64,000 nucleotides of DNA from Roseiarcus sp963805295 (GTDB lineage Bacteria > Pseudomonadota > Alphaproteobacteria > Rhizobiales > Beijerinckiaceae), in NCBI GenBank assembly GCA_963805295.1, contig CAWDTW010000100.1, forward strand, positions 1-64,000, read 5' to 3'. Made by a program: the position numbers and the translations under genes. Positions 9,866 to 17,865 of this stretch are shown here, one piece after another. The first letter of the stretch is position 1, and each line of letters starts with the position of its first letter. The notes beneath the pieces were generated by a model. That model was not told the origin of the DNA. It ran no database searches and worked only from the letters and a program-made list of their open reading frames with translations.

Positions 9866-11197
9866 TTGGGCAACCTATCAACTCCGAACAGCGTTCAGAA
9901 ACTGCAAACGGCGTTGCACGCGAAAGCGAAGGCAGAACCCGGCTACCGCTTCTACGCCCTCTACGACAAGATCAGCCGCGAGGACATTCTGGCGCACGCC
10001 TATGCCCAGTGCCGCTCCAACAAGGGCGCGCCGGGCGTGGATCGTCAGGACTTCGAGGACATCGAGGCGTACGGGGTGGAGCGATGGCTTGGCGAACTGG
10101 CGCTTGCGCTCAGGCAGGAGACTTACCGACCGGACCCTATCAGACGCGTGTACATACCGAAGGCCAACGGCAAACTCAGGCCGCTGGGCATCTCAACCTT
10201 GCGGGATCGGGTCTGCATGACAGCAGCGATGCTGGTGCTGGAACCGATCTTCGAGGCCGATCTTCCACCGGAACTCTATGCCTACCGTCCCGGGCGAAAC
10301 GCCCAACAGGCGGTGGTCGGGGTGGAGGAGCTGTTGTTTCGCGGCCATCCGGAAGTTGTGGACGCCGACCTCGCGGACTACTTCGGGAGCATTCCGCATG
10401 CCGAGCTTTTGAAGTCGGTAGCGCGCCGGATCGTTGATCGGCGCGTGCTACATCTGATCGGGATGTGGCTGGACTGCCCCGTAGAAGAAACCGACGATCG
10501 CGGTCGGAAGACACGCACGACCGAGGCGCGGGACAAGCGGCGCGGCATCCCGCAGGGCTCACCCATCTCACCGCTACTGGCGAATCTCTACATGCGCCGG
10601 TTCGTGTTGGCATGGAAGATGTTCCGGCTTGAGCGAAGCCTCGGCTCTCGCCTCATAACCTACGCGGACGACCTCGTGATCCTGTGCAGAAGGGGCAAAG
10701 CCGAAGCGGCCTTGCAACGACTGCGGGAGATCATGGGCAAGCTGAAGCTCACGGTGAACGAGGAGAAGACGCGGATCTGCAAAGTGCCGGAAGGAGAGTT
10801 CGACTTCCTGGGATACACGTTCGGGCGAATGTTTTCGGCGAGGACCGGCCAAGCTCGTATCGGCTACCGGCCGTCAAAGAAAAGCATTCAGCGCGCGGTC
10901 GAGAAAATCCACGCGCTGACCGACCGATCGGGAACATGGCAAGAGACCACAACGCTGGTGAGTAAAGTGAACCGCACGCTGCGCGGATGGGCGAACTACT
11001 TCCAAGTAGGAACCGTCAACAAGGCGTATCGGGCGCTCGACGCTTACACAGCCGTGCGGTTGCGCCGGTGGTTGCGCTCCAAGCACAAAGTCAGGCGACG
11101 CAAGGGCGGGAGCTATCCACTCTCGCACCTTTACGGGCATTTCGGGCTCGTACGTCTAGGCCGGCTTGGGCACGACGTGTCGTGGACGAAGGCGTGA
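9866..11197 (+). CDS. ltrA: Group II intron-encoded reverse transcriptase/maturase
   Basis: The protein is 443 aa from TTG 9866, which is preceded by GACCTGGAG; no ATG fits the conserved start. RT blocks are in order: KGAPGVD (RT0/1), RRVYIPKANGKLRPLGI (RT2), DADLADYFGSI (RT3 with the first catalytic Asp), GIPQGSPISPLLANLY (RT4) and the catalytic YADDLVILC (RT5), then a maturase X domain (LRGWANYFQ). There is no C-terminal HNH endonuclease domain, so retrohoming would use the RT/maturase without En, as in several rhizobial introns. The frame is intact. Confidence 0.93.
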   Translation: MGNLSTPNSVQKLQTALHAKAKAEPGYRFYALYDKISREDILAHAYAQCRSNKGAPGVDRQDFEDIEAYGVERWLGELALALRQETYRPDPIRRVYIPKANGKLRPLGISTLRDRVCMTAAMLVLEPIFEADLPPELYAYRPGRNAQQAVVGVEELLFRGHPEVVDADLADYFGSIPHAELLKSVARRIVDRRVLHLIGMWLDCPVEETDDRGRKTRTTEARDKRRGIPQGSPISPLLANLYMRRFVLAWKMFRLERSLGSRLITYADDLVILCRRGKAEAALQRLREIMGKLKLTVNEEKTRICKVPEGEFDFLGYTFGRMFSARTGQARIGYRPSKKSIQRAVEKIHALTDRSGTWQETTTLVSKVNRTLRGWANYFQVGTVNKAYRALDAYTAVRLRRWLRSKHKVRRRKGGSYPLSHLYGHFGLVRLGRLGHDVSWTKA

Positions 11198-11209
11198 GGT
11201 CTTGTCCGA

Positions 11210-11242
11210 GAGCCGGATGCGGGCGATCCGCATGTCCGGTTC
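11210..11242 (+). ncRNA. Group II intron domain V
   Basis: The sequence GAGCCGGATGCGG, then GCGA, then TCCGCATGTCCGGTTC folds into the highly conserved catalytic hairpin of group II introns. It lies 13 bases after the reverse transcriptase stop, the expected place. Confidence 0.85.
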
Positions 11243-11470
11243 GATGAGAGGGGTGTGGAAACGGAGCCACGGCTGAGCCACTAAGGCACCGTCAGACGAA
11301 AGGGGCGGAAACAGACATGCTCGGCCTAACGCCACCGCGCCACACTCCTACTCTACCAACTCCGGTCGTTCGGGTTCGGGCCCAAAACGGGAAAACACCA
11401 GCCGCGTGAAGGCGCGACCAGATCGACTGAGGATTTGAAGGTGGCACCGCGGCGTGCCTTGCTCTTCCCC

Positions 11471-11656
11471 TCAGCCGCCCGTCGGGATTGGTGGGGTGGG
11501 ACCGCTCCGACCGTCAGGGGCCTTCAGGGCACGATAGAGCGTGGACTTGCCGACACGCATCGTGCGCGCAACCGCACGGGGAGATTCTCCACACTCGATG
11601 AGCGCCCACGCATGATCAACTTGTGCAGCGGCCAGAGATCGCCGCCGGCCCAGGCG
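11471..11656 (-). pseudogene. Serine resolvase/invertase, C-terminal DNA-binding fragment
   Basis: The minus-strand frame contains RLGRRRSLAAAQ, ALIECGESPRAVARTMRVGK and STLYRALKA, the helix-turn-helix domain that ends Tn3-type resolvases and invertases. The catalytic serine domain is absent: upstream the sequence switches into the 2H phosphoesterase gene at about 11656. A deletion or recombination has joined the two. Confidence 0.75.
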
Positions 11657-12293
11657 GTCGCTCCTCGGGCAGCGACTGGATGTAGGGCTGCGTCTCCTCC
11701 CGGTCGAAGACCAAGGGGAACTTGATGGGCCGGACGCCGCCCTGCGGCGGCCGCCAGCCCCGGATGTCATGACTGAGCTTCATGTGTGGGGAATGCTCCT
11801 CCTGGGACCCCGCCCCGATGGCCTTCGTCATGGCCTTCCGCCGTTCCGCGAACTCGGGATGCTCCAGGTTGAGGATCCCCTGCATCTTCTTCCCCTTGGG
11901 TCGAAACTCCCACTCAAACTTGCCCTCCGGCACGGTGATGGGCTCGCCATGACCCTTCCAGTCGTAGGTCTTGGGGGTCTTGAACATGGAGACGTGAAGC
12001 TCCCGCGGATGCACGGGATTGGGCAGGTTGTTCTCCTTCATCCACTCGATCAGTCGCCGCTTCGTCTCCTCCGATGGCACCTTCCGGATGTAGGTGCCCC
12101 GGCCGAGGTCGGGGTCGGCCGCCAGCTCGACGTCCGGCTCCTGATGGTTGAGCTGCTCGAGGAGCGTGGAGAGCTCCTCGATGTCGGAGCAGTCCTCGGG
12201 CGGCCAGAATCTCTCCTCCGGACGACAGAACGTAAGCACGTTGCCGACGGCCTGCTCCTCCAGGAGCTCATTGAGGGTGCCCTTGAGCGTCAT
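11616..12293 (-). CDS. Acb1-like 2H phosphoesterase, 3' end altered
   Basis: Start ATG 12293 has an AAGGAAG site 5 bases upstream. About 60 acidic N-terminal residues are followed by a domain resembling phage anti-CBASS Acb1 (T4 57B). Matching segments are GTYIRK, NLPNPVHPRELHVSMFKTP with the first H-x-S motif, then EHSPHMKLSHDI with the second histidine motif, then FPLVFDREETQPY near the C-terminus. Known Acb1 enzymes hydrolyse cyclic di- and trinucleotide signals of CBASS immunity. The second motif reads HMKLS rather than the usual H-x-T-L-S, so activity is uncertain. The last 15 residues come from out-of-frame resolvase sequence, so the natural end was probably lost. It would come from a phage or prophage. 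Confidence 0.6.
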   Translation of the reverse strand: MTLKGTLNELLEEQAVGNVLTFCRPEERFWPPEDCSDIEELSTLLEQLNHQEPDVELAADPDLGRGTYIRKVPSEETKRRLIEWMKENNLPNPVHPRELHVSMFKTPKTYDWKGHGEPITVPEGKFEWEFRPKGKKMQGILNLEHPEFAERRKAMTKAIGAGSQEEHSPHMKLSHDIRGWRPPQGGVRPIKFPLVFDREETQPYIQSLPEERPPGPAAISGRCTS

Positions 12294-12365
12294 GGTCACT
12301 TCCTTTCTCTTTTCTATTCACAGTGGAACTGGTCGGCATGTCGTTACCAATTGCCTCCAGTCCTA

Positions 12366-13604
12366 GTCGGCCGCGTCAACTAATTCCCAACCTTTGATCA
12401 ATTCACTGCCTTCGGCACCCTTAAAGGACGGAGGCGAGGATGGCTGCGCGGGAAGTTGCGGTAAAGAAGTACGTCGTTCGACTGAGGGCTGAGGAGCGCG
12501 AACGGCTTGAGGCGCTGAGGACCAAGGGAAAGATTCCGCCGAGGCGGCTGACGAAGGCGCTGATTTTGTTGAAGGCGGACGTCTCGGACGCGGGTGAGGG
12601 TTGGAGCGACAGCGAGATCATCAAGGCCTTAGATACGACCAAGTCGATGGTTTACTGCGTGCGAAAGCAACTGGTTGATGAGGGGTTGGACGCGGTGCTG
12701 AGCCGCAAAGTCCGGGAGAGGCCGCCGGTGGCGCGGATTTTCGACGGCGAGAAGGAAGCCAAACTGATCGCCCTGGCGTGTTCCCAGCCTCCGGAAGGCT
12801 TTGCGCGCTGGAGCTTGCGGCTCTTGGAGGAGAGGGTCGTCGAACTCAATATTGTCGAGCGCGCCAGCGACAGCACGATTGGTCGCGTACTAAAAAAAAC
12901 ATTGTCCAGCCTCACCGCAAGAAGTGCTGGGTCATTCCGCCTGAGGCGAATAGCGCCTTCGTAGCGGCGATGGAGGACGTGCTGGCTGTTTACATGCGGC
13001 CGCATGATCCCGAGCGACCACTGGTCTGTCTGGACGAGACGTCAAAGCAGTTGGTCGCCGAGACGCGCACGCCGATCCCGATGAAGCCGGGAAGCCCCGC
13101 TCGTCACGACTATGAATATGAGCGCCACGGCGTCGCCAACCTCTTCATGATGTTCGCTCCCCTCGAAGGCTGGCGATACGTCAAAGTGACCGACCGCCAC
13201 ACGGCCATCGACTACGCGCACGTCTTAAGGGACATTTCCGACACCCACTTTGCCGATGCCAAGATCATCACTTTGCTCCAGGACAACCTGAACATCCACG
13301 CCAAGTCTTCTCTCTACGAAGCCTTCCCTGCGGCCGAGGCTCGCCGCCTCGTCAACCGCTTCGAATGGGTCTACACGCCCAAGCATGGCTCCTGGCTCGA
13401 TCTGGCAGAATCCGAACTCGCCGTCCTGACTTCTCAGTGCCTCGATCGGCGCATCCCAGACCACAAAACCCTCAGCCGCGAGGTCGGCGCCTGGGTCAAA
13501 CACCGCAACCTCCGCCACGCCAAGGCCAACTGGCGCTTCACCACCGATGACGCCCGCATCAAGCTCAAGCACCTATACCCCGTGCTTTAGATGAATCGGC
13601 CGAC
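12366..13604 (+). mobile_element. IS630-family insertion sequence B
   Basis: It is flanked by TA at 12364-12365 and 13605-13606. Short inverted ends GTCGGCCG are seen at the left and, read inward, at the right. It is inserted about 70 bp upstream of the Acb1-like gene, in opposite orientation. The length of 1239 bp is typical. Confidence 0.88.
12440..13590 (+). CDS. IS630-family transposase made by -1 frameshifting
   Basis: ORF A runs from ATG 12440 to 12964 (helix-turn-helix part). ORF B continues in the -1 frame to 13590 (catalytic part). The shift falls on an A8 run at 12895-12902, where CTA AAA AAA ACA can slip back one base to give KKNIVQPHRKK. This matches an X XXY YYZ-type slippery site. 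The joined protein is about 382 aa with DDE residues in VCLDETSKQL, LLQDNLNIH and KHGSWLDLAESELAVL. This is more likely programmed expression than decay, because both halves are otherwise clean. Confidence 0.85.
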
Positions 13605-13985
13605 TAGTGGTGGTACTTCGGTCGCATCTGCTGGTCGATGCGCGTGCCCAGGTCGCGGTTGTCCAGCATCTTTCCATCGTCCTTGTCCCGCTGATCGATG
13701 TCGATGGCGTTGATGTTGACGGCGCGCCAGTCGCGATGGTCGCGCCGCGTCGATCATGAAGGAGATCGACCTGCGCGCCTCCGACGCCTCCGAGGCCGTT
13801 CGCGATGCCGCGCGCCTCGACTGGCCGCCTTCGGGCGCTGGATTCCGCCTGACGATCGCGCATTCGGGCGCGCCTGCTTCCTTTTCGCCCTTCGCAAACG
13901 CCGATCTCCTGGTCGCCTTCACGTTGGGCCACGCCGCTGCGATGCAATTGATTGCAGCTCTATCGGGCTGAATGCGCTGTGCTGG
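13605..13985 (+). other. No confident gene
   Basis: Short open frames exist on both strands, but none has a recognisable family, a ribosome site and a clean start together. The minus strand has a hydrophilic stretch (DHRDWRAVNINAIDIDQR) ending near 13606 that could be the tail of a lost gene cut by the IS630. The plus strand has a 71-codon frame starting at 13756 of unknown status. Confidence 0.4.
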
Positions 13986-14223
13986 TTAAGTTTGTCCGGC
14001 CAGCGCCCGCGCCTTGCGGATCATCGCCCAGAGCGCCAGCGCCTCCGAGCACAAGAACTCGTCGTCGGCGCAGGCGACAATGTCGGACTCGTCGAGCTCG
14101 CTGATCGGCGTCCCCGACTCGGACGCGGCGGCCTCGCGCCGCCCCCGGCTCTCCTCGGTGTCGTCCTCGGGGACGGCCAAGCCGAGCCATCTGCTCGACG
14201 AACTCTTTGAATGGATCGCTCAT
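13986..14223 (-). pseudogene. Small conserved acidic hypothetical protein, frameshifted
   Basis: From ATG 14223 the frame reads MSDPFKEFVEQMARL. The remaining sequence, AVPEDDTEESRGRR through DESDIVACADDEFLCSEALA and WAMIRKARALAGQT, is in the next frame. One extra G near 14178 (CTTGGCCG) explains this. Restored, it would be about 78 residues, acidic, and without a domain I recognise. It is the last gene of a small minus-strand island module with the recombinase and the DUF3768 gene. Confidence 0.45.
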
Positions 14224-14373
14224 GGATCGAACTCCGGCCGTCGGCGGGGCGCACGCTGCATGCGCGCATCGACCCGACCTTCTTTGGTCGTTGGAGGCCG
14301 CGTCGCCCTGGAGCGCTGCACCGTGCCCAGGAACGAGCGGATGAACTGCGGATGGGTGATCACGGTCAGGCCC

Positions 14374-14950
14374 CTAAACGTACGCCACCAATCGCCTCTG
14401 CGCGCAGGTGTCGCCATCGATGTAGCGCTCGGTCGTCTCGATCGACCGATGCCCCGCGAGCAGCTGCACGTCACGCAAACTGCAACCAGAACGGTGGATG
14501 TTGCGGGCCGCCATCGTGATGAAGCTGCGCCGGCCGGAATGCGACGAGCAGCCCTCGTAGCCCGAGCTCCTTGAAGAGCGCGACGAACCAATTCACGATG
14601 CTGTTCGCCTTCAAGTGCGAGCCGCGATAGGAGCGGATCACCGGGCCGACCGGCTCCGTGGTGCGCGCCAACCGCTCCAAGGCGCGCCGCAGGTCGGGAT
14701 GCATGGGAATTCGCCGTCCCCCGCGCTTCTTCGCGATGACGTCGCGGACGTGGATCGTGCCGGACACGCGACCCTGCGCGTCGAGCACCATCGACCAATC
14801 CAGGCCGGCGATCTCGCAGGCGCGCAGGCCGGCTTTGATCGACAGCAGGATCATCGCGCGGTCGCGGGCGGGGTGCGAGGAACGCGAGACGTGGCGCAGC
14901 ATGCGCTTCAGCATGGGGGGCGTGACGACCTTGGCTTGTTTGCCGGGCAT
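14374..14950 (-). pseudogene. Short tyrosine recombinase/integrase, one frameshift
   Basis: ATG 14950 begins MPGKQAKVVTPPMLKRM. The first catalytic Arg is in SIKAGLRACEIAGLDW. After KELG at about 14560 an extra C shifts the frame. In the corrected frame the catalytic SHSGRRSF (H-x-x-R), AGHRS and terminal tyrosine in ETTERYID follow, ending at 14374. The intact form (about 190 aa, no N-terminal SAM-like domain) is a known type in Rhizobiales islands. It may have integrated the surrounding island, possibly at the nearby tRNA-Ala. It is probably inactive now, unless the extra base is a sequencing error. Confidence 0.8.
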
Positions 14951-15072
14951 GGGAATAGTCTCCTGAGGTTGAGGGGCGTGAGGGAGCCAGCGCCGTCGAT
15001 GGCGCGGCGGCGCGGCAGTTGCGGTGCGTGTTGGGAGGGCTCTCCCGCTCGCGGGGAGCTCGCTGGCCTGGC

Positions 15073-15414
15073 TCAGTATTCGTCGGCGCGCATGATCGTC
15101 AGGACGCGCGTGGTGACGGCGGGATCAGCGGGATCGGGCGAGCCAATCTCGGTCGCGCGGTCGTAGTAGTCGATCTTCCAGAAGCAGCGGACGCCGCCTT
15201 CGTCGACCGCGCCGAAGTCGTGCTCGCCGTGGGGATCGTTGTCGTCGGTGAAGGCGTCGAAGGCGCGCACCTTCGCGAGCAGCGAGCGGCGTTGCTCGAC
15301 CGGCATGGCTTCGACGCCGGCGGTGATCATGACCATGCCGCCGACGAAGGTGCGGCGGAAGGCGTCATTGAGGGCGCGGATGCGTTCGGCGGTGGACACG
15401 GTGGTGCTGGTCAT
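15073..15414 (-). CDS. DUF3768 protein
   Basis: The protein is 113 aa and intact, starting MTSTTVSTAERIRALNDAFR. Characteristic DUF3768 segments are GGMVMITAGVEAMP, then FDAFTDDNDPHGEHDFGAV, and a conserved FWKIDYYD. The family is small, soluble and of unknown function, and is found mainly on rhizobial plasmids and genomic islands. It is the only intact gene in the 13.6-16.2 kb module, in the same orientation as the recombinase and the pseudogene upstream of it. Confidence 0.8.
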   Translation of the reverse strand: MTSTTVSTAERIRALNDAFRRTFVGGMVMITAGVEAMPVEQRRSLLAKVRAFDAFTDDNDPHGEHDFGAVDEGGVRCFWKIDYYDRATEIGSPDPADPAVTTRVLTIMRADEY

Positions 15415-15537
15415 GGCTTTGCTCTCTTGAGGTTGGGGGTTGGGATGGGCGCGCGCCTGGTTCCGGGCATGCGCGGAATGAAGAGGGGCGACCCGCAGGC
15501 CGCCCCATGTGAGTTTGCGAGGACGCCTATCCGCGCG

Positions 15538-16203
15538 TCACTTGCCCGAGACGCGGAACTCGGGATGCGGAACGGCGATGTCCTGGGGCCGGCTCTTGAA
15601 CGCCGGATACTCCGGGGCGTCGAACCACTCGAGCGTGAACTCGCCGGGCTCGATCCGCTTGACGGTCGCGAGCCAGAAGCCCTCGAACTCGCGCTTCTCG
15701 TTCCAATAGGCGGCCAGGACCCTGCGCGCCGACCCGCAGGGTCTCTCGAGCGGTGGCGCTGTCCGGCTTGTCGATCGCCGGCGCAGCCGGGGTTGCACGA
15801 GCGGGTGCTGGCGAGATCGCACCCGCAGCGCCGATGTTCGTGTTTTGTTCTGACGCGGATTTCGTCGTCGTCGCTGCGGCGATCTCCGGCTTGGACGGGT
15901 CGGGGGCGCCCGCTCCCTTGCGGACATGCTCTTCGATCCGCCGGTAGACCTCCGCGGAGACCGAGCCGACGATCATCCGGCCGCTGCCCTTGAGGACGCC
16001 CTCATGCGCCCCGGCGGCCAGGGCCTATCCGCGTCGGTCTGCAATTCGATCACCGAGAACTTCAGCGCCTCTGCGGCGGCCTTGACGGCCTCCTTGTCTT
16101 CGGCCCGGAACCACGAGGCCTGGGTCAGCGCGGGGCTGGTCGGTGTGCCGTAGACGAGGATGGCGGGCAGGGGGTTTGGTTTTGGTTGGGTTGCGTTAGT
16201 CAT
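15538..16203 (-). pseudogene. Island-borne hypothetical protein, two frameshifts
   Basis: Start ATG 16203 has AAGGAG 9 bases upstream. The first segment contains PLPAILVYGTPTSPALTQ and ASWFRAEDKEAVKAAAEA. A missing base near 16020 shifts the frame, and the next segment contains MIVGSVSAEVYRRIEEHVRK and an Ala/Pro-rich linker. A second shift near 15740 leads to the last segment, with YWNEKREFEGFWLATVKR and PQDIAVPHPEFRVSGK. Intact length would be about 220 aa. The first part is seen in many rhizobial mobile-element proteins; I know no function. A strong promoter is visible upstream. Confidence 0.6.
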
Positions 16204-16227
16204 TGAAGAAATCTCCTTGAATCAGAA

Positions 16228-16246
16228 GGGACCCCAATGGGGTCCC
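16228..16246 (-). promoter_or_regulatory. Perfect leader hairpin
   Basis: GGGACCCC-AAT-GGGGTCCC forms an 8-bp stem with a 3-nt loop. It lies 25 bp upstream of the start codon at 16203, between promoter and ribosome site. It could be an operator or an mRNA leader structure. The absence of a T-run argues against a terminator. Confidence 0.5.
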
Positions 16247-16335
16247 GGGTTGAACGCAAACGAGCACGCGAACGCGATGACGATGGTGGTGTGGGACGGG
16301 TGACGCATGACGCGCACATGAATTCCCACAATGCC

Positions 16336-16364
16336 ATTATGTCACAAATATACTGATATGTCAA
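16336..16364 (-). promoter_or_regulatory. Sigma70-type promoter
   Basis: On the minus strand TTGACA (16364-16359) and CATAAT (16341-16336) are separated by exactly 17 bases in an AT-rich block, unlike the high-GC surroundings. It drives transcription towards the hypothetical gene at 16203 and the module beyond. Confidence 0.7.
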
Positions 16365-16419
16365 GTGAATTATTTTGACTATCGAAATATATGCGTAAAA
16401 TCAACTGTGTATTGACTTG

Positions 16420-17080
16420 CGGGCGGTTTGCGTGGCGCCCTGCGTGACTTGGCATATCCGCCGCCCCAGCTCGGCTCGCTCAGCTACGTCTCTGCGGAGA
16501 TGGTTGCCGCGGACGGGTTCATCCGCTCGCCGATCAGGTACGCTGCGCGGAGCAGCGGATCCGCAGTCCACACCTGTTCGAGGGTGGCAGTTAGTGCAAG
16601 CCCTTCAGTCCCTTCTGCGGATGCAAACGGTCATAGGGTGAAGGAAACTCGCATGCCCGAGAGGGTCAAATGCCATTCGCGTTCAACTTGGCGAGCGCCC
16701 GGGCTGTCAACACCGCGCGATGTCGCTGTATCACCGAAGAGGCAAGTGGGACCCTGCCACCTCCCCTCGCGCGACGCCGCACTCGGCGGGAGCGTCACCG
16801 TAAGGACTGCTGGATTGCTTCCCTTCGACCGATTTTGGTCGCTTCGCGGATACTATTGGAGATTGACTGGGGGCAACAACAAATATACGACACCAACATG
16901 TTTATAAGAAAGACATTTGAGCGACTTCGGGGGCGATTTTAGCAGCAATTGAGATGAAAAGCGCCGAGATTTAAAGGGCCTTTGAAAGCCGCTTCCGTGG
17001 TCACCATGTGGTCACCACACCAGCTCGTGGAGGGCTTTACGTCACGTCGTGTCGGAAAATATCCTTAGATTTAAACAGTT
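16420..17080 (+). other. Non-coding stretch next to tRNA-Ala
   Basis: There is a plus-strand open frame at 16428-16907, but its composition (many Ser/Arg/Pro, no motif, no ribosome site) gives no support for a gene. The palindrome TTTAAACAGTTTAAA at 17070-17084 directly abuts the 3' end of the tRNA. I see nothing else. Confidence 0.5.
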
Positions 17081-17081
17081 T

Positions 17082-17160
<79 letters not shown>

Positions 17161-17330
17161 AGTTTCACATGTCGCGCAGGAGGCTTCGATTGGGGCGAAG
17201 CGCCAGGACGTTTGCGCGGGCGGCGGTATAACCGCAAACCTTCTCCGGCCACAAGGCCCACCTGACAAAAAATGCGTCGAGCGTCCGAGACGCTTCGTCT
17301 GGCCGGCAAGGCCGCCGAGGCGAAGCGCGG

Positions 17331-17699
17331 TCAGCCCTCCTCGTCCGAGGCGAGGTCGCTGTCGATCAGGTTGGTGACGTCGTCGTCGTCCTCCTCCTCC
17401 TCCTCGAGGAAGGGATCGTCTTCGGCTTCGCTCTCATCCTCGACGTCGATGCCTTCGGCCGCGGTCTCGGCGACCTTCTCTTCGGTCGCCTCGACCTCAT
17501 CGAGCGACACCACGTCGACGCCGGCCGGCGTAGTGAGCTCCGCATCCACCTCGTCTTCCTTGGAGGCCGCGCGGACGCGGGCGGCGCCCTGGAACACCGT
17601 TCCGCATTTGGGGCAGACGATGGGATCCCGGTTGAGATCGAAGAATTTGGCGCCGCAAGCCTGACACTGGCGTTTGGCTCCGAGCTCGGGTTTGGCCAC
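17331..17699 (-). CDS. TIGR02300 family protein (FYDLN acid domain)
   Basis: The product is 122 aa. Start GTG 17699 gives the family start VAKPELGAKRQCQ. The N-terminal zinc-ribbon-like part has two CxxC pairs (CQACGAKFFDLNRDP and CPKCGTVF). The C-terminal half is a very acidic Glu/Asp tail. The function is unknown. The gene is a fixed neighbour of aroA in Rhizobiales, in divergent orientation as here, with a 166-bp shared intergenic region. Confidence 0.93.
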   Translation of the reverse strand: MAKPELGAKRQCQACGAKFFDLNRDPIVCPKCGTVFQGAARVRAASKEDEVDAELTTPAGVDVVSLDEVEATEEKVAETAAEGIDVEDESEAEDDPFLEEEEEDDDDVTNLIDSDLASDEEG

Positions 17700-17865
17700 T
17701 GCGATCGGTTCCCTGTGGTTGACGGGCGGTTTTCGGAGCGCTCCGGTTAGTCGGGTCCCCTGCCCCTTGTCAATGCGATTCCGAGGCCGTCGACAGGCCA
17801 CTATCCCGATGTTACGGACGCGGCGCCGCGCGAGCGGCGCAACCCCTGAGCAAGCGAGTTCGCGC

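Larger units (their letters stand above)
9372..11290 (+). mobile_element. Group II intron with reverse transcriptase
   Basis: The 5' boundary GTGCGCC at 9372 and the structured leader are shared with the fragment at 5548. The encoded reverse transcriptase is in the usual domain IV position, and a domain V-like hairpin follows at 11210-11242. The 3' boundary is only approximate because I could not resolve domain VI. The intron lies between the RecB-like nuclease remnant and the resolvase/Acb1-like remnants rather than inside a recognisable gene. Confidence 0.85.

Noticed and set aside
13573..13971. Opposing open frames at the right side of IS630 B
   Set aside because: Three frames compete and none has a recognisable family, so no gene was called.
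16428..16907. A 159-codon frame near tRNA-Ala
   Set aside because: It has no ribosome site, motif or neighbours to support it.
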